In this document: piece after piece, positions 47,488 through 56,197 of the stretch
Layout: the number at the start of each line of letters is the position of its first letter
Numbering within the stretch: the first letter of the stretch is position 1
Source: Pseudomonas putida NBRC 14164
Lineage (GTDB): Bacteria > Pseudomonadota > Gammaproteobacteria > Pseudomonadales > Pseudomonadaceae
Length of the DNA: 64,000 nt
Assembly: GCF_000412675.1 (NCBI RefSeq)
Contig: NC_021505.1
Location: forward strand, 986,501-1,050,500
Direction of reading: 5' to 3'
Notes under the pieces: model-generated
Told to the model about the DNA's origin: nothing
Seen by the model: the letters and a program-made list of their open reading frames with translations, nothing else
Databases searched by the model: none
Position numbers and translations under genes: made by a program

Positions 47488-48276
47488 TCAGGCAGCCCGC
47501 GCCTGCCGCCTTGGCACTGCTTCAACTTCTTCTACCCCGAACAACGCCAGGTGAATTGCCTGCTGCGCCTGCAACGCCAGCACCGCACGTTCCTTGCCCA
47601 CGCTGCCAATCGGTTGCAGCAGCTCAATGCACACCTCGCCCCGCGGCTGGGCAAACAGGCGCATCAGGTGCGACACCAGGTCATCATCGCCAATGAACGG
47701 CGCAATCGGGTCGATCTGGCCATCACGCAAATACTGGATAGCCACCGGCTGCACGGCCACGCCGCGGTCGATGGCACCTGCCAGCAGGCGGCCATGGAAG
47801 GTGCGCAGGCTGCGACCGCTGGTAGTGGTGCCTTCGGGGAAGATCAGCAGCGGCCGGGCCAGCCCCAGTTGCCCGGCGATCTGTTCGCGCAGGCGCTGGC
47901 TGTCACCCCCGCCACGGCGAATGAACAGCGTGCCGGCTTTTTCCGCCAGCCAACCCGCCACCGGCCAATGACGCACCTCGGCCTTGGACAGGAATGACAG
48001 CGGCAGCAGCATGCCGAGCAGGGGGATATCGGTCCACGAGACATGATTGCTGACCCACAGCATCGGCCGCTGCGGCAACTCACCCACCACCCGCACATCG
48101 AAGGGCAGGGCGGCGACCAGGCGTTTCATGAACAGGCAGGTCCAGCGCTGGCGGCGTTCGATGGGGGCCTTGAAGCCCAGGCGTTCACCGAGGGCGACAA
48201 GGCTGGCCATCAACATGCCCAGCAACAGTACCAGCAGCAGTCTGCTCAGGCGGGCTACTACCCGCAGCTTCGGCAT
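47488..48276 (-). CDS. olsA: Lyso-ornithine lipid O-acyltransferase OlsA
   Basis: The 262-residue protein is a PlsC-type acyltransferase with an N-terminal membrane segment, NHVSWTDIPLLG (catalytic NHxxxxD), FIRRGGGDS and FPEGTTTSGRSL. It adds the second acyl chain to lyso-ornithine lipid to make ornithine lipid. Its ATG overlaps the olsB stop by one base (TGATG), and the olsB-olsA pairing supports the assignment over generic PlsC. Confidence 0.92.
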   Translation of the reverse strand: MPKLRVVARLSRLLLVLLLGMLMASLVALGERLGFKAPIERRQRWTCLFMKRLVAALPFDVRVVGELPQRPMLWVSNHVSWTDIPLLGMLLPLSFLSKAEVRHWPVAGWLAEKAGTLFIRRGGGDSQRLREQIAGQLGLARPLLIFPEGTTTSGRSLRTFHGRLLAGAIDRGVAVQPVAIQYLRDGQIDPIAPFIGDDDLVSHLMRLFAQPRGEVCIELLQPIGSVGKERAVLALQAQQAIHLALFGVEEVEAVPRRQARAA

Positions 48277-49031
48277 CACACCGCTGCCTTGAAGTGGCGG
48301 GCGTAGCGCGGGCACAGGTCATCGCGCTTGAGCAGGATGAACACGTCGGCCACCTGGAAGTCCTCGTCCCAGCACGGTTCGCCGCAAATCTTCGCGCCCA
48401 GGCGCATGTAGGCCTTGAGCAGCGGTGGCATTTCGGCGATGACGTTACCCGGCAGGGCCAGGCTTGGCAGCGGCTTCTTCGGTTCGGCACGCAGGTGCTC
48501 GTTGCACAGGTAGCGGTCACGCAGGCGCTGCATCACGGCATGGGCCTGTATGCCGCCGTCCTGCATGGGGATGCTGGCGCAGCCCATCAGGTAGCTGTAG
48601 CGGCCCTCGTTGAGCACCTCGGCCAGTTCACCCCAGAGCACGGCGATGGTGCCGCCGTTGCGGTAGTCGGGGGCTACGCAGGTACGGCCCAGCTCCAGGA
48701 TCGGGCCCTGCAGCTGCAACAGGCCGTGCAGGCGGAATTCTTCCTCGCTGTAGAAGCGGCCCAGGCTGCTGGCGGCCTGGTGGTCGAGCAGACGGGTGGT
48801 GGCCACCAGCTCGCCGGTGCTCAGGTCACGCACACCAATATGGCGGCAGTGCACGTCGTAGTCGTCCATGTCCAGGCCCTGCTCGGCACCCTTGAGCTTG
48901 GCCTTGAATTCTGCGCTGAACACTTTGAAACGCAGGGCCTGGGCCTCTTGCAGCGCCGCGGCGCCAACCAGGCGTTCGGCTTGCAGACGGCGTTCAGTGC
49001 TGTTGTCGCCAGAGTGAGCGATCCGAGTCAT
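48276..49031 (-). CDS. olsB: L-ornithine N-alpha-acyltransferase OlsB
   Basis: The 251-residue protein belongs to the OlsB family: [56 protein letters not shown] and [12 protein letters not shown]. It transfers a 3-hydroxyacyl chain from ACP to ornithine, the first step of ornithine lipid synthesis, which replaces phospholipids under phosphate limitation. GGAG lies eight bases before the ATG at 49031. No clear Pho box is seen in the 157 bases upstream. Confidence 0.93.
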   Translation of the reverse strand: MTRIAHSGDNSTERRLQAERLVGAAALQEAQALRFKVFSAEFKAKLKGAEQGLDMDDYDVHCRHIGVRDLSTGELVATTRLLDHQAASSLGRFYSEEEFRLHGLLQLQGPILELGRTCVAPDYRNGGTIAVLWGELAEVLNEGRYSYLMGCASIPMQDGGIQAHAVMQRLRDRYLCNEHLRAEPKKPLPSLALPGNVIAEMPPLLKAYMRLGAKICGEPCWDEDFQVADVFILLKRDDLCPRYARHFKAAV

Positions 49032-49188
49032 TACGAGTCTCCATAAGCCAGCCATGAGGGTTGCGGCCGGTCGGCTTTGTTGTGCAAAGTCAGCCTAGGT
49101 AGGCGCGGTGTCACCCCTGTGAATCTTTGGTGATGCTTGCGTGACACCCCCGAACCTTGACCAGAAAGCCCCAGCAAGGAGCCGTCCG

Positions 49189-50076
49189 ATGGCCTGGTTG
49201 CAACGATTGAACGACCCGCTTCGCCACGCGCCGGCGGACACTCTGGGTGAAACCTATGCCGCGCTGCTCGAGCGCCTCGGCCCGGTTGCCCCCTTCGAAC
49301 TGGCGGCACTGGGCGGGCGCGCGATGGCCACGCCGGGCCTGGCTTTTCTGGTGGGTTACCAGGCCGCCTTGCGCGTGCTGTGGCCCAGTGCACCGGCCAG
49401 CCTCGGCGCCCTGTGCGCCACCGAGCGGCGCAGCGTAAGGCCGGCGGACATGCATACGCGCCTGGACGGTTTGCGGCTGAGCGGCAGCAAGGACTTTGTC
49501 ACAGCCGGGCTGGAGGCGGAGTGGCTGCTGGTGGCGGCGCGCAGCGAAACCGCAGGCGCGGCGCCACAATTGAACCTGGCGGTGGTTTACCCCGGGGAAC
49601 CTGGCGTGACGCTGGAGCCATTGCCGACCCTGCCGCTGATGCCGGAGGTGGGCCACGGGCGCTTGCTGCTGGAGCAGGCAACGTGCGAGTTGCTGGCCGG
49701 TGACGGCTGGGATGCCTATGTGAAGCCGTTCCGCTCGCTGGAGGATTTGTATGTGCTCACGGCGCTGACGGCCTGGCTGTATGGCGTGGGGCAGGAAAGC
49801 GCCTGGCCACAGGATTTACGGCTGCAGCTGCTTGGGCTGCTGGCAGGGTGTGCGGAGGGTAGTCGGCAGTGTGCCGATAGCGTGAGTTGCCATTTGTTGC
49901 TGGGCGGGTTGTTTGCGCAGTTCCAGGCATTGCGGGGGGCGATCGATGCGGCCCTGGCGGCAGGGCCGGTGCATTGGGCACAAATCTGGCAGCGTGACCA
50001 AGGGGTGATGACACTGGCCGCAGCGGCGAGAGAGAAGCGGCTGAACAAGGCTTGGGCTGCTGCGGGATTGTCATGA
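49189..50076 (+). CDS. Short acyl-CoA-dehydrogenase-like protein
   Basis: The 295-residue protein has the layout of the acyl-CoA dehydrogenase family but is much shorter than the usual 380-400 residues. The segment LSGSKDFVTAGLEAEWLLVAARS resembles the beta-domain FAD-contact region (GxKxxxTNA), and the C-terminal half is helical. The catalytic glutamate and a complete N-terminal helical domain are not recognisable. It may be an inactive or specialised relative. The ATG at 49189 has AAGGAG upstream. It is divergent from olsBA. Confidence 0.65.
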   Translation: MAWLQRLNDPLRHAPADTLGETYAALLERLGPVAPFELAALGGRAMATPGLAFLVGYQAALRVLWPSAPASLGALCATERRSVRPADMHTRLDGLRLSGSKDFVTAGLEAEWLLVAARSETAGAAPQLNLAVVYPGEPGVTLEPLPTLPLMPEVGHGRLLLEQATCELLAGDGWDAYVKPFRSLEDLYVLTALTAWLYGVGQESAWPQDLRLQLLGLLAGCAEGSRQCADSVSCHLLLGGLFAQFQALRGAIDAALAAGPVHWAQIWQRDQGVMTLAAAAREKRLNKAWAAAGLS

Positions 50077-50106
50077 AGGCCTGATAGGTTTTTGTGAACC
50101 GATGAT

Positions 50107-50244
50107 CCCGGGGGCCGCCTTGCGGCCCATCGCCGGCAAGCCAGCTCCCACATGGATCGCACAATGCCCAAGGTGTGTGCAGTACCTGCGGGATTGTCAT
50201 GAAGGCGAGCTGGCTTGCCGGCGATGGGCTGCGCCGCAGCCCCA
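50107..50244. repeat. REP-type inverted repeats between the ACAD-like and serine hydrolase genes
   Basis: CATCGCCGGCAAGCCAGCTC faces GAGCTGGCTTGCCGGCGATG, with GGGGGCCGCC and GGGCTGCGCCGCAGCCCC hairpins outside. Confidence 0.83.
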
Positions 50245-50264
50245 AAATTTCGAGCTGAAACACA

Positions 50265-51347
50265 ATGCTGAAAGGTCTGCTACTGGTTCTTTGCCTGGCC
50301 CTGGCAACCGCCGAAGCCGAGGACTGGCCTGACCCTGCCTGGCAGAACGACCCTGCCACCTTCGACTGGCAAGCCGTCGACGCCTACGCCTTCCCCCCTC
50401 GCACTGCCCCCGACCGCAGCGGCATCCGCACCGACGCGCTGCTGATCATCCGCGACGGCCGTATCCTCCACGAGCGCTACACCGCCCCCACCACTGCCGC
50501 CACCGCGCATCTGACCTGGTCGGTAAGCAAGAGCGTACTCGCCACGCTGATGGGCGTGGCCCAAGGCGAAGGACGCTTCCAGCTGGAAGATCCGGTCACC
50601 CGTTTCTACCCCGCCATGCGCGGTCATCCGGGCATACGCATGGCCGATCTGCTGCACTGGGCCAGTGGCCTGGACTGGCAGGAAGACTACGAATACGCCC
50701 CGCTCAAGTCCTCGGTGGTGGCCATGCTGTATACCCGCGGCCGCGAGGACATGGCGGCCTATACGGCGGCGCGGGGCGCGTCGGCCAGCCCCGGTCAGCG
50801 ATTCCTCTACTCCAGTGGCGACAGCAACCTGCTGGCCGCCGCGCTGCGCGGCATGCTGGATGCCGGGCAATATCCCGATTACCCTTGGCACGCGCTGTTC
50901 ACCCCGCTGGGTATCGACAGCGCAGTGTGGGAGCGTGACCGGGCGGGCACCTACGTGGGCTCTTCCTATCTGTACCTCAGCGCCCGCGACCTGGCGCGTA
51001 TCGGCTTGCTGATGCAGCGCGACGGCCGTTGGCAAGGCCGGCAACTGCTGCCCAAGGCCTGGGTGGCCTTCAACCGCACAGCGTTTGACCATGCCGAACC
51101 TGTGCCGGGTGAGGCCACCCCTGGCGGCCACTGGTGGCTCAACCAGCCGCTTGCCGGCGCCGCGCGGCCTTGGCCAAGTGCGCCCGAAGACACCTACGCC
51201 GCCCTTGGCCACTGGGGCCAGGCGCTGTACGTGCTGCCCGCGCAAAAGCTGGTGGTCGTGCGCTATGCCGATGACCGCGACGGCAGTTACCAGCACGACG
51301 AACTGCTCAAGCGGGTACTGGCGGCCATGGCCCGGGAGGGCACATGA
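50265..51347 (+). CDS. Beta-lactamase-fold serine hydrolase
   Basis: The 360-residue protein has a signal peptide (MLKGLLLVLCLALATAEA) and the penicillin-binding-fold motifs: SVSK with the nucleophile Ser86 and Lys89, a YSSG in the position of YxN (near 178), and a late GHWGQALYV in the place of the KTG-type strand. This is the class C/EstB-like family of esterases, peptidases and lactamase relatives, acting in the periplasm. A beta-lactam substrate should not be assumed. The next gene overlaps its stop (ATGA). Confidence 0.87.
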   Translation: MLKGLLLVLCLALATAEAEDWPDPAWQNDPATFDWQAVDAYAFPPRTAPDRSGIRTDALLIIRDGRILHERYTAPTTAATAHLTWSVSKSVLATLMGVAQGEGRFQLEDPVTRFYPAMRGHPGIRMADLLHWASGLDWQEDYEYAPLKSSVVAMLYTRGREDMAAYTAARGASASPGQRFLYSSGDSNLLAAALRGMLDAGQYPDYPWHALFTPLGIDSAVWERDRAGTYVGSSYLYLSARDLARIGLLMQRDGRWQGRQLLPKAWVAFNRTAFDHAEPVPGEATPGGHWWLNQPLAGAARPWPSAPEDTYAALGHWGQALYVLPAQKLVVVRYADDRDGSYQHDELLKRVLAAMAREGT

Positions 51348-51646
51348 AACGGGCCTTGTTGCTGCTACTGGTGCTGCTGGGCCTGTTGTTGTGGGCCTGG
51401 CAGGAGCGTCAGGCACTGGCGGATTTCCCCGGCATCCTCTCGGCCTACTCGGCCAAGGAATACTGCTCGTGCCGCTTCGTCATGGGCTTCGAGCAGGCCT
51501 ACTGCCAAGGTTATGTAAAGCAGTGGCTGCCGCTGAGCCTGCTGGAGGAAAACAGCCAGCAGCGGCTAGTCACTGCCGAGGGGCTTGGGCGGCGCAACCA
51601 GGCTGCCTGGCAGGGCCTGCGCGAGGGTTGCCGCTTGCTGCCATGA
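51344..51646 (+). CDS. Small membrane-anchored cysteine-containing hypothetical protein
   Basis: The 100-residue protein overlaps the previous gene (ATGA), so it is co-translated. It has an N-terminal membrane anchor (MKRALLLLLVLLGLLLWAW) and four cysteines: a CSC in EYCSCRF, one in AYCQGY and one near the end in REGCRL. The spacing suggests a periplasmic disulfide-bonded or metal-binding unit. I do not recognise a characterised family; some databases label relatives as amidase, with no motif here to support that. Confidence 0.7.
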   Translation: MKRALLLLLVLLGLLLWAWQERQALADFPGILSAYSAKEYCSCRFVMGFEQAYCQGYVKQWLPLSLLEENSQQRLVTAEGLGRRNQAAWQGLREGCRLLP

Positions 51647-51690
51647 AGGCGGGCGGGTAAGGTTGGCGGCTTGGTTTCACGAGATTTGTC

Positions 51691-52272
51691 ATGTTCAAAC
51701 TGCCCCGTCTACTGCCCGCTTTGTTGCTGGCTTTGTGCCTGCCCGCCCACGCCAATTGGCACCTCGATGGCGAATCTTCGCGCCTGTCGTTCATTACCGG
51801 CAAGAACGGTGACACCGCCGAAGTGCACCGCTTTCTGGTGCTGCACGGTACGGTCGACCGCAAAGGCGTGGCAGGGCTGAGCATCGAGATGGACTCTGTC
51901 AGCAGTGGCATCCCGCTGCGTGACGAGCAAATGCGCGACAACCTGTTCGAGGTCGGGCGCTTCGCCGAGGCCACGGTAAAGGCGCAGATCGATCTGCGGC
52001 CGATTAATGACCTGGCCGATGGTGCACAGATCGAGTTGCGCTTGCCGCTGACGGTCACGTTGCATGGCCAGTCGCACAGCTACAACGCCTTGCTTTTGGC
52101 CACTCGCCTGGATGCGCGGCGGTTCCAGGTTGTGACCCTGGAACCGCTGCTGCTGCGCGCCGAGGATTTCGGTTTGCTGCCGGGGCTGGAAAGCCTGCGC
52201 AAGTTTGCCGGGCTCAAGTCCATCAACCCGTCGGTGCCGGTTAGCGCGGTGCTGATTTTCACCGCCCGCTGA
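51691..52272 (+). CDS. YceI family periplasmic protein
   Basis: The 193-residue protein has a signal peptide (LLALCLPAHA, cleaved before NWHLDGESS) and the YceI pattern: an initial LDGESSRLSFITGKNGDTAEVHRF and later SIEMDSVSSGIPLRDEQMRDNLFEVGRFAEATVKA. YceI proteins are small lipocalin-like barrels that bind isoprenoid-type lipids. The cardiolipin synthase gene begins one base after the stop, so a shared envelope role is possible. Confidence 0.88.
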   Translation: MFKLPRLLPALLLALCLPAHANWHLDGESSRLSFITGKNGDTAEVHRFLVLHGTVDRKGVAGLSIEMDSVSSGIPLRDEQMRDNLFEVGRFAEATVKAQIDLRPINDLADGAQIELRLPLTVTLHGQSHSYNALLLATRLDARRFQVVTLEPLLLRAEDFGLLPGLESLRKFAGLKSINPSVPVSAVLIFTAR

Positions 52273-52273
52273 C

Positions 52274-53431
52274 ATGCCGGGGCCGGTCTTCCCCTGGCGG
52301 GATGGCAACCAGTTCGAACTGCTGATCGACGGCCCCGAGTTCTTTCCGCGCATGCTGGAGGCAATCGTGGGTGCCGAGTTTCAGGTTGACCTGGAGCTGT
52401 ACCTGGTCGAGGCCGGCGCCTGTGCCGAGGCCGTGGTCGAAGTGCTGGAGCAGGCCGCCCGGCGTGGTGTGCGGGTGCGTTGCCTGTTCGATGACTATGG
52501 CTCGCTGGCCTTCAACAGCGCCCTGCGCCAGCGCCTGCTGGAAGCCGGTGTGTACCTGCGCTGGTACAACCGCCTGCGCTGGAAGCGTGGCCTGCGCAAC
52601 CTGTACCGCGACCACCGCAAGCTTTTGCTGGTGGACGAACGCTGGGCGGTGGTGGGCGGCACGGGCGTAACCGACGAGTTCTGGAAGCCGGGCGACGCGA
52701 CCAGCGAATGGCATGAGGTGATGGTGCAGATTCAAGGGCCGGTGGTAACCGACTGGCAACTGCTGTTCGACCGCCAGTGGTCCGCCAACAATCGCCGCAC
52801 CGCCTGGCGCCCTGCCGAAGGCTTCGGCCTGCCGCGCCTGCCCAAGTTGCCTGCCCACGGGCAGGGCATGGGCCGGGTGGCCTATGCCGACGCCCGTCAG
52901 CACCAGGACATCCTGCATTCGCTGGTGCGGGCGCTGAACAGTGGCAAGCAACGGGTATGGCTGGCCACGCCGTACTTCCTGCCGACCTGGAGCGTGCGCC
53001 GTTCTTTGCGCCGTGCCGCCAGCAAGGGGCTTGATGTGCGCCTGTTGCTGACCGGCCCACGCACCGACCACCCGTCGGTCCGCTACGCAGGGCACCGCTA
53101 TTACCCACGCCTGCTGCGCGCCGGGGTGCGGATTTTCGAATACCAACCGTGCTTCCTGCACCTGAAGATGGCCGTGGTAGACGACTGGGTCAGCGTCGGG
53201 TCGTGCAACTTCGACCACTGGAACCTGCGCTTCAACCTTGAGGCCAACATCGAGGCGCTGGACCCGCCGTTGACAGCGGCGGTGGTGGCCAGCTTCGAGC
53301 GCGACTTTGCCTTGAGCCAGGAAGTCGACCTCGACCACTGGCATGCCCGCCCCCTCTGGCGCAGGGTGAAGCAGCGGATCTGGGGCTGGATCGACCGACT
53401 GGTGGTCAACGTGCTCGACCGCCGTGACTGA
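52274..53431 (+). CDS. clsB: Cardiolipin synthase B-like phospholipase D family protein
   Basis: The 385-residue protein has two HKD motifs: H114-R-K116 with Asp121 in YRDHRKLLLVDERWAVVGG, and HLKMAVVDDWVSVGSCNFD near residue 296. This is the PLD fold that joins two phosphatidylglycerol molecules (or PG and PE) to cardiolipin. It lacks N-terminal membrane helices, like ClsB and unlike ClsA. The ATG lies one base after the YceI gene stop. Confidence 0.88.
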   Translation: MPGPVFPWRDGNQFELLIDGPEFFPRMLEAIVGAEFQVDLELYLVEAGACAEAVVEVLEQAARRGVRVRCLFDDYGSLAFNSALRQRLLEAGVYLRWYNRLRWKRGLRNLYRDHRKLLLVDERWAVVGGTGVTDEFWKPGDATSEWHEVMVQIQGPVVTDWQLLFDRQWSANNRRTAWRPAEGFGLPRLPKLPAHGQGMGRVAYADARQHQDILHSLVRALNSGKQRVWLATPYFLPTWSVRRSLRRAASKGLDVRLLLTGPRTDHPSVRYAGHRYYPRLLRAGVRIFEYQPCFLHLKMAVVDDWVSVGSCNFDHWNLRFNLEANIEALDPPLTAAVVASFERDFALSQEVDLDHWHARPLWRRVKQRIWGWIDRLVVNVLDRRD

Positions 53432-53475
53432 CAGCGGCTATCGTGCATTGACGGTTAACCGAAGGAGTGGGTGCG

Positions 53476-54054
53476 ATGACGGCGAAGAAGATTCTGATGC
53501 TGGTGGGCGACTACGTCGAGGATTACGAAGCGATGGTGCCGTTCCAGGCCTTGAGTATGGTGGGCCATACCGTGCATGCGGTGTGCCCGGAGAAATTGGC
53601 GGGGCAGACAGTGCGCACTGCCATCCATGATTTTGAGGGTGAGCAGACCTACAGCGAAAAGCCGGGGCACAACTTTGCCCTGAATTACGACTTCGTGCGG
53701 GTGCGGCCCGAGAGTTACGACGCGCTGCTGATCCCGGGTGGCCGTGCGCCGGAGTACCTGCGCCTGGATGAAAAAGTGCTGGAGCTGGTGCGGGCGTTCG
53801 ACCAGGCCGGCAAGCCGATTGCGGCGGTGTGCCATGGTGCCCAGCTGTTGGCGGCGGCGGGTGTGCTGGAGGGGCGCGAATGCAGCGCGTACCCCGCGTG
53901 TGCGCCGGAAGTGCGTCTGGCGGGCGGCACGTTCATCGACATCGCGGTGGACCAGGCCCATGTGGATGGCAACCTGGTGACTGCACCGGCCTGGCCGGCG
54001 CACCCGGCATGGCTGGCGGCATTTCTGAAGGTGCTGGGCACCCGCATCGTCTGA
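53476..54054 (+). CDS. DJ-1/PfpI family protein
   Basis: The 192-residue protein has a nucleophile elbow [14 protein letters not shown] with Cys119-His120 and the conserved Glu15 ([10 protein letters not shown]). DJ-1/PfpI proteins act as glyoxalases, deglycases, chaperones or proteases, and the exact activity here is not predictable. AAGGAG lies eight bases before the ATG at 53476; an in-frame GTG nine bases earlier overlaps that site and is rejected. Confidence 0.88.
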   Translation: MTAKKILMLVGDYVEDYEAMVPFQALSMVGHTVHAVCPEKLAGQTVRTAIHDFEGEQTYSEKPGHNFALNYDFVRVRPESYDALLIPGGRAPEYLRLDEKVLELVRAFDQAGKPIAAVCHGAQLLAAAGVLEGRECSAYPACAPEVRLAGGTFIDIAVDQAHVDGNLVTAPAWPAHPAWLAAFLKVLGTRIV

Positions 54055-54056
54055 CC

Positions 54057-54155
54057 GGGCCCCTTCGCAGCACAAGGCTGCTCCTACAGGGACCCCACAA
54101 CACTCAGGTCTTGTGCTGGCCCTGTAGGAGCAGCCTTGTGCTGCGAAGGGGCCGG
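54057..54155. repeat. REP-type inverted repeat pair, 'gcagcacaaggctgc' class
   Basis: CCCCTTCGCAGCACAAGGCTG and CAGCCTTGTGCTGCGAAGGGG face each other; the two arms are near-perfect complements. It lies between two convergent genes. Confidence 0.88.
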
Positions 54156-54180
54156 TACACGCAATGCAGCTCTCTCAGGC

Positions 54181-54579
54181 TTAGGCTACCTGCTCAACCC
54201 AGTCATTGAGGTTGTAGTAGTTGGTCACCCGGGCAATCTTGCCGCAGTGGATATAGAAAAACGCCCCCGCCGGCAGCACATAGGTCTGCCCGTTGGCTGC
54301 CGGCAACCCTTGGTCATCCGCCAGGTACTCGCCATGCACGGTGAACTCCGCCGCCGCGCGGCTGCCGTCGGCATTCTGCATCACCACGATATCGGCCAGG
54401 CGTTCGCGGTAGCAGCGGTTCATCTTGTCCATGAACGCGGCAAACCGGGCCTTGCCCATTTGCCGCTCGCCCTGGTTGATGTCGTGGATCACGTCCTCGC
54501 TCAGCAGGGCGAGAAAGCCCGGCATGTCGCCGGCGTTGAACGCGGCGTAGTAAGCATTCACCAGTTCGGTAGCGGTCAT
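54181..54579 (-). CDS. SnoaL/NTF2-like protein (ketosteroid isomerase-type)
   Basis: The 132-residue protein has the NTF2-like cone fold pattern: TELVNAYYAAFNAGDMPGFLALLSEDVIHD, then a helix and AAAEFTVHGEYLADDQGLPAANGQTYVLPAGAFF strands. Relatives are small cytoplasmic isomerases, hydrolases or binding proteins. I cannot assign a substrate. It is a single gene, divergent from the GNAT gene with a 115-base gap. Confidence 0.8.
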   Translation of the reverse strand: MTATELVNAYYAAFNAGDMPGFLALLSEDVIHDINQGERQMGKARFAAFMDKMNRCYRERLADIVVMQNADGSRAAAEFTVHGEYLADDQGLPAANGQTYVLPAGAFFYIHCGKIARVTNYYNLNDWVEQVA

Positions 54580-54694
54580 GGAACAGTACCTGTCGTGTAG
54601 GGAAAAGGCGGGTCGCTGCCTCGGATGATAGGGTTTCCCTTCAAGCCCGGCTTAGCCGAGCGCGTCATCCACATCGACAAAACGACCGCCACGC

Positions 54695-55285
54695 ATGGAA
54701 ATACGCCTGTTGCACGGCGCCGCTATCGCGCCATACATCGATGACCTCGCTCGCCTGCGCCTTAGCGTGTTTCGCGAGTTTCCCTACCTGTACGACGGCA
54801 CCCCGGAGTACGAGGCTGACTACCTGGCCGCCTATGCGCGCTCCGGGCGTAGCCTGGTGGTGCTGGCGCTGGACGACGGCAAGGTGGTGGGCGCTTCCAC
54901 CGGCCTGCCGCTTGTGGATGTCGCCCCTGAGTTCCAGCAGCCGTTCCTGGCCCAGGGCCGCGACCCGGCCAGCGTGTATTACTTCGGTGAGTCGCTGGTG
55001 CTGCCGGAGTACCGTGGCCAGGGCCTGGGCGTGCGCTTCTTCATCGAACGCGAGTCCTATGCGCACAAACTGGCCGAGTTCGATTACTGCGCGTTCTGCG
55101 CGGTGGAGCGGCCAGGTGTGCACCCGCGACGGCCGGCAGACTACAAACCTTTGCACGGTTTCTGGCGCAACCGCGGCTTCCTGCATGACCCGTCATTGCG
55201 TACCACCTACGCCTGGCGCGACCTGGATGAACAGGAAAGCTCCGACAAGCTGATGTCGTTCTGGCTGAAGGAACTGCCGATATGA
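54695..55285 (+). CDS. GNAT family N-acetyltransferase
   Basis: The 196-residue protein has the acetyl-CoA-binding loop as VLPEYRGQGLGVRFF (Q/RxxGxG/A form, RGQGLG). It starts MEIRLLHGAAIAPYID. The nitrilase-type gene overlaps its stop (ATGA), so the two are co-translated and probably act in one pathway. This pair, GNAT followed by a carbon-nitrogen hydrolase, is common in Pseudomonas. The substrate is unknown. Confidence 0.85.
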   Translation: MEIRLLHGAAIAPYIDDLARLRLSVFREFPYLYDGTPEYEADYLAAYARSGRSLVVLALDDGKVVGASTGLPLVDVAPEFQQPFLAQGRDPASVYYFGESLVLPEYRGQGLGVRFFIERESYAHKLAEFDYCAFCAVERPGVHPRRPADYKPLHGFWRNRGFLHDPSLRTTYAWRDLDEQESSDKLMSFWLKELPI

Positions 55286-56154
55286 TCCGCCTGGCGGCCT
55301 GTCAGTACGCCATCGAACTGCATGAAACCTGGGACGCCTACGCCGACCACCTGCAGGGCCTGTGCGCCGAGGCCGTGGAGGCGGGCGCACGCTTGCTGCT
55401 GCTACCGGAATACGCCGGTCTGGTATTGAGCGGCCAACTGAGTGCCGAGCAGCGGGGTGACCTGAAGGCTTCGATTGCCGGCATCCAGCCGTTGATCGAG
55501 CCGTGGAGGGCGCTGTGCGAGAGCCTTGCCCGGCGTTGGGGAATCTACCTGCAACCGGGCAGCGTGCCGTTGCTGGACAGCGATGGGCGGTACCGCAACC
55601 GTGCCTGGCTGTTCGGCCCCAAGGGTGTGCTGGGTTACCAGGACAAGCTGATGATGACCCGGTTCGAGCGAGAGCAGTGGGACATCGCGGCGGGCCAGGG
55701 GCTACAGGTGTTCGACACCGAGTTGGGGCGCCTGGGGATTTTGATCTGTTATGACAATGAATTCCCCATGCTGGCCAGGGGCCTGGCCGAGGCGGGTGCC
55801 GACCTGATCCTGGCGCCCAGCTGTACCGATACCGAGGCGGGTTACCACCGGGTACGCATCGGCGCCCAGGCGCGGGCACTGGAGAACCAGATTGCCGTAT
55901 TGCAGAGCCCTACGGTGGGGCATGCGCCATGGTCGCCTGCGTTGGACGAGAATATCGGGCGGGCAGGGTTGTTCGTTCCGCCGGATCACGGGATGCCGGG
56001 GGATGGAGTGGTGGCGTTGAGCGAGGCACTGAGCCCGGCGTGCAGCCAGTGGCTGGTGTGTGAGGTGGACCTGGAGGAAGTGCGGCGTGTGAGGCGGGAA
56101 GGGCAGGTGTTTACCCGCAGGGACTGGCCGGAGCAGTTTGACAGAGTCTTGTGA
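55282..56154 (+). CDS. Carbon-nitrogen hydrolase (nitrilase superfamily)
   Basis: The 290-residue protein has the complete Glu-Lys-Cys triad: Glu43 in LLLPEYAG, Lys in GYQDKLMMTRFE and Cys in GILICYDNEFP. The fold and length fit amidase-type members (omega-amidase/Nit or carbamoylputrescine amidase-like). It hydrolyses a C-N bond of an amide. Its ATG overlaps the GNAT stop. A perfect 12-bp stem closes the unit against the convergent fumarase gene. Confidence 0.87.
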   Translation: MIRLAACQYAIELHETWDAYADHLQGLCAEAVEAGARLLLLPEYAGLVLSGQLSAEQRGDLKASIAGIQPLIEPWRALCESLARRWGIYLQPGSVPLLDSDGRYRNRAWLFGPKGVLGYQDKLMMTRFEREQWDIAAGQGLQVFDTELGRLGILICYDNEFPMLARGLAEAGADLILAPSCTDTEAGYHRVRIGAQARALENQIAVLQSPTVGHAPWSPALDENIGRAGLFVPPDHGMPGDGVVALSEALSPACSQWLVCEVDLEEVRRVRREGQVFTRRDWPEQFDRVL

Positions 56155-56155
56155 A

Positions 56156-56188
56156 AACAGTGGCGCCCGCAAAGCAGGCGCCACTGTT
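56156..56188. terminator. Bidirectional hairpin terminator between the nitrilase-type gene and fumA
   Basis: AACAGTGGCGCC (56156-56167) and its exact complement (56177-56188) flank CGCAAAGCA. It is preceded by AAAA on the left, so it can end transcription of the convergent fumarase gene, and is followed by TTAC on the right. Confidence 0.8.
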
Positions 56189-56197
56189 ACATCAGGT

